The position numbers and the translations under genes are program-made. From Melampsora larici-populina 98AG31 (taxonomy: Eukaryota > Basidiomycota > Pucciniomycetes > Pucciniales > Melampsoraceae), in contig NW_006768800.1 of the NCBI RefSeq assembly GCF_000204055.1, forward strand, positions 227,241 to 291,240: a stretch of 64,000 nt of DNA. Reading direction: 5' to 3'. The notes beneath the pieces were generated by a model that saw nothing but the letters and a program-made list of their open reading frames with translations, searched no databases and was not told the DNA's origin. Below are positions 30,755 to 41,773 of this stretch, one piece after another. Numbering within the stretch: position 1 is the first letter of the stretch; every line of letters starts with the position of its first letter.

Positions 30755-33700
30755 TCAGGAACTCACCAGATTGTTGAGCTGCACTATTGAAAGTGTTGGG
30801 CAAGCAATATTGAATGTACCTGCCGTGTTATGTTGTACAACAAGCTGGCCAATCACCTTGTGACATGGAACAACATGATAATCCTCACGCAAATCATATA
30901 TAACTGATGCATTAAGCAATCTTGGCAAGGAATCATAGGGGTCCTTGTGCTTGTCTTCAGTATTGAGAAACTTCAGAGATCTGACAACTAGAACTGGCTG
31001 GGTGACATCAGGAAGCTTGACAATGTCTGTGATATTACCAACCCTGTTACATGAATCCAAAGAGTATGATATATAGCTGTTTCCAGGATTTTTGCTGTAT
31101 GTACTATGTGGCTTGTTAGAAATGACAAGGCTTTTAGCAACTTCAAAAGTGGATGCAGAAGTTTTGTCTGGGCCAAGGATCCCAAGTTTTTGAAGTGCTT
31201 CAAATGCTTGAGAACTGAGTTTTTTCACAGTCCACTTGGTCCGGCGGTTTTGTTGTAGATATTCTTTGATAATAGGGTCAGCATCAATGGTAGGATGGCT
31301 ATTGTTAATAATTGCTTGAAAGAATCCACACATTGAATGCTGTTTGAGGAGGGTCTCACCCACTTTTCCTACTCAAAACAATTGGGGTCAGTTGCTGCAT
31401 CCTACTTGTACAAATTAGGAACAAACACACTTTGATTTCCGTTCTTTGAGGTCTGCACAAGGGCTCCAATGATCCGCTCACCTGACCAGCTAGCTGTGTA
31501 AGCTGGAGGCCCAAGAAGTGTGGAGATTTGGCCAATATGTTCGGCAAAATGTAAGTTGGGCTTTTTTTTCTTATGCAGCCATCCATCCCCTAGGGTAGCT
31601 TGATGTTCCTCAACCAAGGTTGTAATAATTTCTCCATCACCATGCTGAAAGGACCGCTGTGTGCAAATGTTGCCAATCTGAATAATCTGAAGGAGGCTAG
31701 CTAGGATTTTAGCTGATGTTGATGCAGGGTCTCCACCTTTGAAATGAGGTATCCAAGCTAGTACAATAAAGACTTTGTATAATGAATGCCATTCAGCAGC
31801 TTTGGGAGTGCCTGCACTAGCCATTCCAAAGTTCTTCTGAGGTCGAGTGAGCCACGAAGGGCCTTTGGCATGCTTGATACAGCGTTGAAGTAAATCAAGT
31901 TCATAAGAAGTGATCTTGGGAATGATGGCTGGAGGTGGGGGTGTGGGTGATTGAGAGTGGTCCGATCCATTGTGATTCTTCTTTTTACCTCTAATTGTAT
32001 GGTCTGATCCAGCTGAAGATGCCATATCCCGATGGAGATTAGAGGATACAGCTGATCAAGTATCATAAGAATGGCGGGAGGGTGGCTGAGGAGGAGGCAT
32101 ACCGCTTGTGGAAGCTGCATCATCAGATCCAGGTGGACTAGGTGATGCCGGTCAAGGGAGCTGCACATCATATTGCCGATTACTGAATTCCATTTTTTCT
32201 CGTTCAGCTTCAAGAGCCTTGCCAGCTGCTGGTACTTGGATGTATTGGGTTGAAAAATCTTTGTATAGACCAAGGAAGATGTTGTGCATGATGTCAACAG
32301 AAAAAAATTCAACAGCTTGCCAGTATGGCAGCTCATGAAGGATACTATATCGTACGCCTGTGGTCTTTGCCAGTTTAGCTTGCTCACTTGCAGTTTGAGA
32401 TTGTTCCCATTCCACGGCTTGCACCTTGACACCCTCAGAAGTTCGGAGCTCGGCCTTTGGTGCTGGAGATTGAGAGTGATAGAGATTACAATCAATCAGA
32501 CAGAGAGAGCAAAAACATGTTGACGAGTGTGAAGTTCCTCCGGTGACCTTCTTCATTGCTGGAACGTCCCCGTGAATAGGCCATAGTGCGGCACGAAGGA
32601 TGCGTCCTTTGGGATACTTGGATGTTGATGTAAAGGTGATGCTGTCCCAGAAATGCGACATTTCAGTGACTAGTGGTTTGAGAAAATGATTCATTTCCAA
32701 CAGTGATGGTTCCGATGGACCTGGCATGATACCATAAATGCAGATGTTCTCTTTTTTGTATCGTATTGTTGGAGGTAGGTTGAAACATGTGAGGAGCATG
32801 ACACCAACTGAAGTCTTCGTTGCTGCATTCTTGCCACCAGGATTGAACCAATCACACCATAATCCAAATACAAGGTGACCAGATTTTGATGTGAAGATGT
32901 ACCTGTCTTTCTGGAAGGTTTTCCACAATGTACCATCCCATATATCATCCATTCTATCATTGGCAGGTTGCTGACGATTGAGGTGTGCGTCAATGCCTTC
33001 TTCAAAGTAGTGATACTGAAGCATCTTGCCAAGCCAAGAACGTAGCGACTGATAAAAGAAGAGGCACATGGGTTTCTGAACAGTTCCTGATGGTTTCTCG
33101 TAGAGAGGAGATTGACAAGGTTCGCGGGGTAGAGTAGTTGACACTTTTGTAGTAAATCGTGGGACATCACAGAGTGGAACTGGTGATGCATTGAGGGGTA
33201 AAGGTTCTTGAATGGAAGACAAAGCACAGCAGAATGGGCAACATGTTTTTGATTGTACAGATGGTTCCAGTTTGAGTGTCTTCAGAAGGGTTGGAAGGCC
33301 TAGAGGAATTTCTTTCCAAACTTCGTTGCTGGTTGTTGGATCTTGTGTGAGCTTTTGTTCCTTGACAGTCTCTCTAGCTTTGGCAAGGCTTTTGTTACAA
33401 GCTTTGACCCCGACGTTATGGAACAGGTGTTCTTTGGCGACTTTGAACATTTCACGCATGCATAGCGGATCCTGCAAGAATCGACGTGGGGTGGAAGTTG
33501 TGATTTGCATGTGACCATGATCTTGTCGGGGAGCTTTTGGCTGGCGAGGGCCTGACATGCTTTCGTCATCTTCAGTATCTCTGGCTCGTTTGTTGTTCCG
33601 CATGGGTGTGGCAGCCCCAATTGGTGGTAGCAAGGGTGGAATAACTGCACGACTGGTGGATGCAACCAGAGTATTGGCAGCTGAGGCCTGCAAAATGTAA

Positions 33701-33942
33701 TTGTCATGTCATGACAGGGCTCAATTCGAGAGGAAGATGGAATGGCAGACATACAGTGGAAATGAAGGAGTTAGCAAAAGTAGGCAGTTGATTTTGTAGT
33801 TGAGGTTGTGGGGTCTGAAGATTGCTAGGAGGAAGAGGTGGTGGAGGCCTGGTTTCCAATAGTCTGTTGATTTCCTCAAGATGCTTTGGATATCTTGTCC
33901 GGCTGAACAATCACCCTTGATGAACTTTTCCCATGTACTCAA
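30755..33942 (-). pseudogene. Tnp2-like (Transposase_21, CACTA/Plavaka) transposase
   Basis: Minus-strand gene in pieces: N-terminal exon about 33942-33720, main block 33693-32152, then 32040-31402 and about 31380-30755. The conserved Plavaka/Tnp2 blocks are clear: GLWCDWFNPGGKN, NLPPTIRYKKENI, GIMPGPSEPS, HGDVPAMKKVTGG, CFCSLCLIDC and VDIMHNIFLGLYKDF. The Asp residues in WCDWF, HGDVP and VDIMH are the likely catalytic triad. An in-frame TGA at 32056-32054 and a frame break near 31380-31402 suggest this copy is damaged, unless unrecognised introns remove them. It would cut at the CACAGTGA ends of the surrounding element. Confidence 0.8.
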
Positions 33943-34154
33943 TCATCTTTTGTGAGCAACCCAGCTGGGGACATGAACACAGGATATGTTGGGGTCCTAG
34001 TGCAGTAGCATGGGAGCCCAAAATGGTGGGCATATTGGGGTGAAATAGTGATGATGAGACAAATGGTATCCTGGTGGAAGCCAAATTGAGTTATGATAAA
34101 ATCAAGACATGGTCTATGACCGGGCAGCAGAATTGCTAGGGTCTTATGTGTGTT

Positions 34155-34183
34155 GGGGTTAGGGTTCCATAACCCTAACCCTA
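34155..34183. repeat. inverted interstitial telomere-like repeat
   Basis: GGGGTTAGGGTT and AACCCTAACCCT face each other around a 4-base CCAT centre, so two TTAGGG-type units form a hairpin. TTAGGG is the telomere unit of many fungi. Single CCCTAA pairs are also seen at 45421-45434. Confidence 0.6.
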
Positions 34184-34248
34184 TGTTAGACATGGCAAAT
34201 GTAAGCTCTCATACATTTGGAAACAGGGTGACAGTTTGCAAGAATATT

Positions 34249-34420
34249 TTCAAGTTATACCTTTGGAATCAGAAACAGGAAGTATGGCTCACAGAGCTAC
34301 ACATCTTTTGTACTCAATAAGAGAAAGAAACACACTAAACAACTGTGAAATCAACATTTTCCATGTTACACCTTTGGTATCAGAAACAGAGACTATGGCA
34401 TACAAAGCTACACATCTTTG
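34249..34420. repeat. imperfect direct repeat, about 111-bp period
   Basis: Two diverged copies of a unit of about 58 bp containing ACCTTTGGNATCAGAAACAG and GCTACACATCTTT, at about 34252-34308 and 34363-34420, inside the large CACTA-like element. No coding signal. Confidence 0.6.
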
Positions 34421-34565
34421 GCAACCAAGCAGGCAAGTAAACAAACATTCAACAACAATTACAAAACTATTCAAGGCCCTGGGCAGGCATACTCGTTTGA
34501 GTACGTGTGATAACTGGGTGAAAAGGCAAATCATACGGGTCATCAGGGTAGGGAGCCTCAGTCAG

Positions 34566-34913
34566 TCAAGGCCTCATTTCGCAGAATGAGGCCAAATCTC
34601 TTTGTATGGCCTGAGCTAGGCCAAGCTTTGAGCACTCCTTAGAATGCCATTCATCCTGACATGATGGGTCATCCACGGAAGCTTTGGCTTTATCAAAACC
34701 TTCTGAGAAAAAGGCCTCACGAATGAGGCCAAGCAAGAATCCTTGGGTGTGTTTCCAGAATGGCTCTTCGATTGGACGATCCTCTTGCAGACGGCTTACT
34801 AATGCCAAGAAAGGAGCAAGTTTGCAAAGCCCGAATTGGGTCGGTGTCAGCCCTGGGTACATATGTATGTACCCAAAGACTAACTTGTAACATAGATAAC
34901 CACCTTTAGACAA
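34566..34913 (-). CDS. short unrecognised ORF, 115 aa
   Basis: Minus-strand frame with helical, Leu-rich sequence and GFLLGLIREAFFSEGFDKAKASV as its most structured part (34660-34760, approximate). No family recognised. It could be an exon or relic of an element gene. Weak support, because no conserved partner or splice context is visible. Confidence 0.25.
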   Translation of the reverse strand: MSKGGYLCYKLVFGYIHMYPGLTPTQFGLCKLAPFLALVSRLQEDRPIEEPFWKHTQGFLLGLIREAFFSEGFDKAKASVDDPSCQDEWHSKECSKLGLAQAIQRDLASFCEMRP

Positions 34914-35733
34914 CTAATTACATGTACATACAGCTTATAAAACACGTGTAACATGTAATAAAATACATATAAACATTAATTACATATACAAGTACATGTA
35001 AAATCATATGTAATATGTAATAAAACATTATTTACACCTCATAACTCAGTGTCAAGAGTTAAAATGCTTATACTACATAATATACATATCAGGTATATGT
35101 AATTATGTAGCATTAATGATAACCATAACTAATAGTACTAATTAAACCCTAAACCACAGTAGTGATATAAGCAAATATCACCACAGTTAGGTTTGGAGAG
35201 AAGAGTATATAAACCTCTTCTCTCTCAGCCTTCAGAGATTCCCACCAAGCTTTTACTACACACTACTTTTAAGAACAATTAAAGTTCTACTGAAGTAAAC
35301 ATCAAGAGTCTTATAAATATAAGACTAGTGATTATCTTCATTACTTTAATCAGTTCCTTGATTAAAAGTAAGTAATTCCTTCACCCCCCTGGATCCTCTA
35401 CTTTCCCCAAGTAGAAACTATTTTAGGTTGGTGACCTTCCAACAACCCAAGGCTAGTGACCTACGTACAAGCACTTTCAGGCTGGTGACCTTAAGAACAA
35501 CCCCAAGTTGGTGAATTTAAGAACAACCAGAGTAGTGACCTTCATCTCACTCTTTAATCCGTTACATAAAGATTAAAGGAAGGCCTTGGATCCAACCTTC
35601 AATAATTATAACTTTTAAGTAATATAATTATAGACCTCCTTTTAAGGAGTCAACTAACTGTAGTCTGTCTGGATTTATCCAAACAGACCAGTCCCCTTTT
35701 TCCTTCCTCCTCTTTCTATATTTCTAGTTGTAC
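34914..35733 (+). repeat. AT-rich, possible solo LTR or promoter-like block
   Basis: No gene. It contains palindromic ACATGTA/TACATGT motifs (34915-35010), a TATATAAACCTCTTCTCTC box at about 35205, and later a series of short repeats with GGTGACCTT and AAGAACAACC (35425-35540). This composition resembles the promoter half of an LTR, but I could not find matching ends or a target duplication. Confidence 0.25.
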
Positions 35734-38700
35734 TTACATTATATTTGAAATATAATTAATCAATTGCAAACTACAAATCCCTACATTGCCCAAATTAGTG
35801 AGCCTTGAGTACTCATCTGAGCACCCAACCCTCACAGTCGGATCGTGCGGAAATATCAAAAGGCCCTTCACACCTGATGTGAGAAAGGCCACCAGGTATC
35901 CAAAGGGGACTACTGGTATCTGGCCCACGCCCACCAACTTGGTGAGGTTCTCATAATCCTCATCGAGCTTGTCATGATCCTGTGGAGGTGCCTGGAATAA
36001 GTGTTGGACGTGTCGCAATCGAGAACGCAGGGTAGCAATGGCCTCCAGCATGCCATAAATCTTATTGACCAAATCCCACATGGCTATGACACATTCACGC
36101 ACAATTGTAGCGCTTGTGCAGAGTTGAAGCTGGTGGTAGTGATGAGCGGCCTTGAGGCCATTGGCAATCTGAACATTAGCACATGCAGTGAGGGTAAAGT
36201 CGGGCGGAGTGGTAACTTCGACATTTTCCATCTTGCAGTACGCCACCGCAGCCAAAACAAATTTGACACTCTGATCAATCTTGACTGTCGATGTGTGGGA
36301 GAAAACTCCAAGAATCTCACGCATGTACTGCGTGTGAGCATTCTCTTTGACGGAGGCCTTCTTCGTGAGCTCAGCATCGTGGAGATTGAAGACATCTGGT
36401 CGATGCCACGGCGCCTCGGAGGAACATTGAAAGAGGCGGAGATCTATGTTTAAAAAAAGGTCAGGGACATTTCATCAATACATGCATGGTGGCAGAATAA
36501 AGGACACTTACTTGGTTGTTTGTTGAGCCAAGTGTGCACACGCAGCTTGCTTTTCGGAAGAATTCTGAAGGGTGGTGTGGAGGGAGGTGGCATGTCCAAG
36601 GCTGATTGATCGGTGCCTTGAGCTCGCAACCACAGGAGGTTAAGCATTGCCCGATAGATTTCAGTCACGTCTTTGTTGTCGATGGTCTTTGTATCAAGGG
36701 TCCTCCTTGTAACCTCGAACCTGGTAGGGTCGCTGACAGCCCAAATAGAGCGCTTAGGCGTGACTGCGCGAACGTCCGCATTGACGGGTATAGGAAGACC
36801 ACCAGAAGGAATGCCGCCTGGTGGATTGATCGTGACCGGTTCCGGGTTTTTAGGAGGGCAAGGAGGAGGGATTTTGGATCTCGATGTTTCCAAATCGTTG
36901 TTGGTGGGGTTGGGTAGTGGGAGACCCACGGGAGCTAGCAGGGTTGGCGGTGGTGTTTTGGATCCTGAGTATTGCAAAAGATCATTTCCAGGCGGGGATG
37001 TCTCGAGATTGTCTCGATCAGGAGGAGCAAGCGGTCGAGGATTGTTGGCGGGTTCAGGATCAATAGTTCCCGGACGACGCTTGTCTGAAGAGGCCATATA
37101 CCCCTCGCGGCTTCGATTGGGGTCCAGGGGTGGGCTCAGATTCTTGGTGAGGGCCTCGGTCGGTTCTGGTTCTGTAGCAGACGTTTGCTGGGCTTGCTCT
37201 ATGACAGGTGGATTGGGTCTCGCTGGGGGTTGAGGTTCAGTAGCCGCGGCTGATAATGTTACGGTGGCTTCAACTGTATCTGTAGAGGCATGTGTCGAAG
37301 AAGGCTGGCCAAGGGCCTGGTGGTCCGTGATGCAATCAGAGCTTGGCGTGTCGAGAGGGGATTGAGTGTTGGTGATGGTGACCTTGGGGGCAATAGGTAG
37401 GGTGGGGGCAATACGCCAAGACTCAATGAACGTAATCATTGAGTCCAGCTTGGCTTCCAGGACAAGATCTTCACTTGGCATCGACCAATGGGTGGTCCCT
37501 CGGGAAGTGATCACCCATCGCCGGAATAGGCCTTTGAAGCCATGAGGGCCACGTCGAAACTTGGTTGGTATGACGTCTTTCCCGAGTTGTTGATCCATCA
37601 CTTTGATGAAGGATCCCCAGTTTCCATCCTCATCATCAGGACCGGGGGACGGAAGCCACAGCGGGTGATCAAAGAACACAGCAAAATCATCCGTGGCAAG
37701 GCCAACGAGAATATGAGTTGGATGTTTTAAGAGGTCCTCGATGGCACTGATGGCCTCGGCAATTTTCTCTGGTAGTGCGAGATCCATGTCGATGTCAAAA
37801 TCATCGTTGGGTTGCGAGGGCTGTGGACCAGGGGATTTGTCTTCATGTGTAACTTGTGGCGGTGCGGGTTCGTCAAGGACAGTCGAAGTGGCAATGTGGG
37901 ATGGGGGTGGCGGTGGAGTGGCGGTTCGTGGCTGCAGAGCTGGAGGTGGAATGCCTTGAGGAGGCCTGGTCTGTCCGAAAAGGCGTTCCCCCCTTTTCAA
38001 AGCCGTCAGCAAAGGGTTCAAGCGGTCATACAAGTCCCGGGTATCCGGCGCGCTCCACCCCGGGAGGCTCCTCACGGCACAAAGCCAAGAGAACATCAGA
38101 TGATACGCATCTGGACCGCTTCGTAAATTCCGGGGGAGCTGTGAATGATGTAACACGGTGTCCCAATAGCGTTTGACATACAGAGATATCGGCAAGTGTA
38201 CGTTGCGATCCGGTGGTATTTCGAAGGGCGTGGAGAATAAAAGGTAAAACGGATCGGCCGCGGATGTTGTCATGGGTGGATACCAAGACGGTCGCTGTGC
38301 GTAATCGAGGATATCGTTGCTGATGCGCCGGAATCCGGCGTCCGCAAGATGCAAGTCCGGATTTTTTGGGGGTGGCGGAGGTGATGGAGCTTTAGCTGCA
38401 GGCGGACTCGGCTTGGAAGGGGGAGGGCGAGTCCTTTTTTTGGGACGATCCTTTGGGGTGACAATCGGGGATGGTGCAGCGGCCTTGTTGCTTGCCGTCT
38501 GTTTCGCTGTCCTCGTCGGGTTGACTCGCATTGGACATGGAGCGTCATTACCGGGAATTGATTTGGGAAACTTGCCGCCCATTTGAGACGACGACGCCTT
38601 GGAACTGGGTGCGTTGGATTTTTTCTGAGGGGTCCGGTGCTTCGATGTAGACGAAGGTGTATCGGGTTTGGAGCCGGATGCAGCGTGGGAATTGGCCGTG

Positions 38701-39518
38701 CCGATACGCTGAGACGCTCTGCGTTTAGGTGCCGGCGGTTCGTACTCCGGTTCGGAATCCTTGGGAAGGAATTCGTCGCCCTCGGTGGCGTCCTGCGATT
38801 CAGTAGGTTCGAGGTCTTCGTCTTCGGCGTCGGGACGGAAGAGTGGTTGTTGGACGGCAGGGGGAGGTTGATCTTTGACGGAATCGTCTTCCATCGGGAC
38901 TCCGAGAACTTGGACTAAAGAGTCCTTCTTGTTGCAATAGGTACCATTTCGGATGCCTGTAAACGCAGAAGCAATCAGTACAATGTAAAAAATGACGGAC
39001 AGGCAAAAAGGGAGCAGTTGAGGGGTCACTTACTCTCTAACACCCCTTCGATGCGATACCCTGTATCCCTCAAAGACTCGAAGACCTCCATTGTGACCTT
39101 TTGTTGTTCCAGCGAAGCCGCAATCCAATCCCTTTGATGAACCAGGGTCTTTTCGAAAGAGGCGAGGTCCAGATGATAAGTGGTCCCATTCAACAGGGTG
39201 GCTTGGGTGCTCGTGAGTATTGCTGAACAGAAATAAAAATATCATCAGTACGTGTACAAAAGATGGGCATGCATGTGAACAACGGGAGAACTTACGTTTT
39301 TTGTCCTTGTCGGGTGATGTCTGCTGTTCACCTTTTTCTGCAGGGCACACCTGGGCCTCCTCTTCCTCCTCGTCCGAACTCTGCTCGCTGGACAGCTCCG
39401 AGTCGACGTCATTGTCGCCGAGGTCTTCCCTTGAATTGATAGTGGGTGTCTGGGGCCAAGTTTCGATACGTTTGCCACCGTGAAGGGGGCGAGTCGGTAA
39501 ATTCCCATGCGTTGACAT
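35734..39518 (-). CDS. large proline-rich cargo protein of the 16.8-kb element, unknown function
   Basis: Minus strand, ATG 39518. Exons: 39518 to about 39298, about 39222-39033, about 38957-36513, about 36443-35734; roughly 1,200 residues. The first exon is acidic (SSDEEEEE). The second is a probable coiled coil (QRDWIAASLEQQKVTMEVFE). The long exon has a basic, Pro/Ser/Lys-rich low-complexity region, an ordered part with YVKRYWDTVLHHSQLPRNLR and MFSWLCAVRSLPGW, a second ordered block with HPLWLPSPGPDDEDGNWGSF and FKGLFRRWVITSRGTTHWSM, and a long Pro-rich tail. The C-terminal exon is helical. No family recognised. Base composition of the long exon is more GC-rich than its surroundings. It lies within the transposon boundaries and runs in the same direction as the transposase. 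Confidence 0.65.
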
Positions 39519-39644
39519 AGGGCCTGTGAATGAATGAAATCCAAATCAAATCAGTTCAATTTGTACACTAATTGAAACAATTATTGAAACAAATCGAAAT
39601 AACCAACCTTTTGGGAATTCAAACCGAAACCTGGTTTCGGGGGA

Positions 39645-39744
39645 NNNNNNNNNNNNNNNNNNNNNNNNNNNNNNNNNNNNNNNNNNNNNNNNNNNNNNNN
39701 NNNNNNNNNNNNNNNNNNNNNNNNNNNNNNNNNNNNNNNNNNNN
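39645..39744. other. assembly gap (100 N)
   Basis: Exactly 100 N, size unknown, between the large cargo gene and the centre of the transposon, beside dense inverted repeats that may have stopped assembly. Confidence 0.95.
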
Positions 39745-39905
39745 TAGCAATAACTTGCTGACCCCGGTATTGCTTCAATTGCTGAATCAAGACAGGGGTC
39801 AGCAAGGCGTGACTTGTTGGCCCCGTGGGGTGCCACAGTCGTGGTACTCCGTACGCTACCACACGGGGCCAGCAGGTCAACATTTCTGACGGCCCCGTGT
39901 GGCTT
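39745..39905. repeat. cluster of GC-rich hairpins beside the gap
   Basis: Two stem-loops in a row: TTGCTGACCCC paired with GGGGTCAGCAAGG (39753-39809), and GGCCCCGTGGGGT paired with ACCACACGGGGCC (39819-39871). A third GGCCCCGTGTGGC arm follows at 39891. Left of the gap is CCGAAACCTGGTTTCGG. Probably the remains of an inverted-repeat element partly lost in the gap. Confidence 0.6.
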
Positions 39906-40632
39906 CGTGATATTGATTGTAAAAAATATATATGATATTTCAGCCCAGGAATGAACACACCTGTATTCATTTCAAATAAGAGATTGTCAGGGTATTTACA
40001 TATTGGCAACCTAGGTGTTTGAAGAGTATTTGGCCAGCAATATTGCTGGGAGTATATTGCTTCTGGGAGGCATATTTGCACAATATATTTGTATATATAT
40101 GTTGTCTCAGATCAATTCCATATACTTGTATAGAAGTATATACAATCAAATATCCTTCACTTCTGTCTTTCCTCCACCTTTCCTAATCTGCACCACCATG
40201 TGAATTTTATTGAGGGCAGATAGTTCAGCTTAACAAGGGCCTCTCTGTGCAGTCATATACTACATGATTGATGATTTAGTACCACCTCAGAGAAACTGCA
40301 AAAATATCCATGATTTCCCAACCAACCATCCAAATCACAAAGCATGACTTGCATGATATCATCATGACTTGACCTCCAAAGATCATTCCAAGACTTGCCA
40401 AATGAGATCACTGTCTGGCAAGTCATGAAGTTGTGCTTATATATGTTCTGTCCACTTTGAATCATTTTCCAATCTCCCCTCAACCCAAACTCCAAATCAA
40501 AACCCCAAATCACGTCTGGGGTCATATCAAACCATCTTGAGATCAAATTTATTCATTCACCTCATCTTCAACATTCAAGTACCTTCAGCACATCACAATA
40601 TATCCAGCTCCTTTCCACTTCATCTAGCTGCA
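39906..40632. other. no gene recognised
   Basis: AT-rich sequence between the gap hairpins and the small ORF at 40633. Only short frames without features. Confidence 0.4.
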
Positions 40633-40872
40633 ATGAACAAGAGTCAAGCGGAACTACTTCAAAGACATATTGAAAGGAACTCTATTCTTTACGCATATGC
40701 ACAAAAAATTAGATTAGCCCAAGATCTGTGGGAGCGCAGAATTCAGCTCATCCAGCTTCTGGACGAGGTTGAAGGACAAGTTGAACCCACCAGCATTCTT
40801 ATGTTGATTGAAATGACCCAACATTTTAAGGAAGTTGTCAAGGAAGCTAGAGAATTCCTCTTTACCTATTGA
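40633..40872 (+). CDS. small helical protein, 79 aa, unknown
   Basis: ATG at 40633 after an AT-rich leader, ending in TGA at 40872. The product is almost wholly predicted helix with heptad-like spacing (LLQRHIERNSILYAYAQKI, then LWERRIQLIQLLDEVE). No family recognised. It could be a first exon, because sequence after it has no stop-free continuation. It stands inside the CACTA-like element on the same strand as the two cargo genes to its right. Confidence 0.4.
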   Translation: MNKSQAELLQRHIERNSILYAYAQKIRLAQDLWERRIQLIQLLDEVEGQVEPTSILMLIEMTQHFKEVVKEAREFLFTY

Positions 40873-41773
40873 TGCTCCTTTGGTGCATCAGTCAAATCAT
40901 CCAATGAATTTGAATGTAAGTCTTCATAGGTCTGATAATATTTTGGGTGGATTGTTACTAAATGCATCCAATGTTTCCTGCCTACTGTGTGTTTACAGCA
41001 ATTTCAATGACAGTATGAATTGTGGTATAGAGGCAAATTGGGGAAAATCAAATTCTTTACAAGTGCGCAAGAGTATGGGAAGGTTTACGTCAATATACAT
41101 CACATGTTTGATTGCTGCTTTCCTACTTTGCAAGTTTGGCCACATCAAGACATATCACCCACTTAGCAGACATAGATGAACATAATTCCTTCATGGATGC
41201 CAATGTGGATGTGATAACCCAACCAAGAATTCCTTTGTTTCTTACATCCATGCTGCAGCTCAAAGGTTGTATTCCTCTGTTCTTTTTTACTCTGAACCAA
41301 CTTTTTGATTAGAATGGAGCCATTGTTTTGTTGTCCCAATTACATTTCACTTTCTTCATACTCAAGTTTAGAGTGGAATCCACTGAATCACTCCAAGAGC
41401 ATCTGAAATGGTTCCACACCAGCCCTGCAGCCAGTGCTACCATGAGCAACACACTGGCCTCCTCCAGTTTTTTACCCCTATAGGGTAGTTGGCCAACATC
41501 AAGTGAGACCCACTGGGATTTTCCCAAACAATTTGCAAGACAAAGGGAAAAATTTCAACCCTCAACAAAACCAATTCCTTTGCTGCAATTTTTTCCTTCT
41601 CCCAACCAACAACTTTCAGCTTTTCCATCTGATTTATACTTCAACTTTTTCATTTTCTCAACCTCAATTGGATCAATAAGTCTTAATATTCACAATTTCA
41701 AATTTTAAGCTTGATTATCCAACTTGAATACCTTTTTTCACGAAACCTTGCCAAAATTCCCAAACGCAAGGCA
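40873..41773. other. intergenic within the CACTA-like element
   Basis: No supported gene. The last 200 bp is pyrimidine-rich and leads to the start of the next cargo gene. Confidence 0.4.

Noticed and set aside
36606..38918. Several long plus-strand open frames opposite the proline-rich cargo gene
   Set aside because: They are antisense shadows of a GC-rich, low-complexity exon; they have no splice context and their translated composition mirrors the real gene.
40253..40546. 97-codon minus-strand frame as a gene
   Set aside because: It overlaps AT-rich, repeat-containing DNA, has no features, and lies opposite the likely promoter of the small ORF at 40633.
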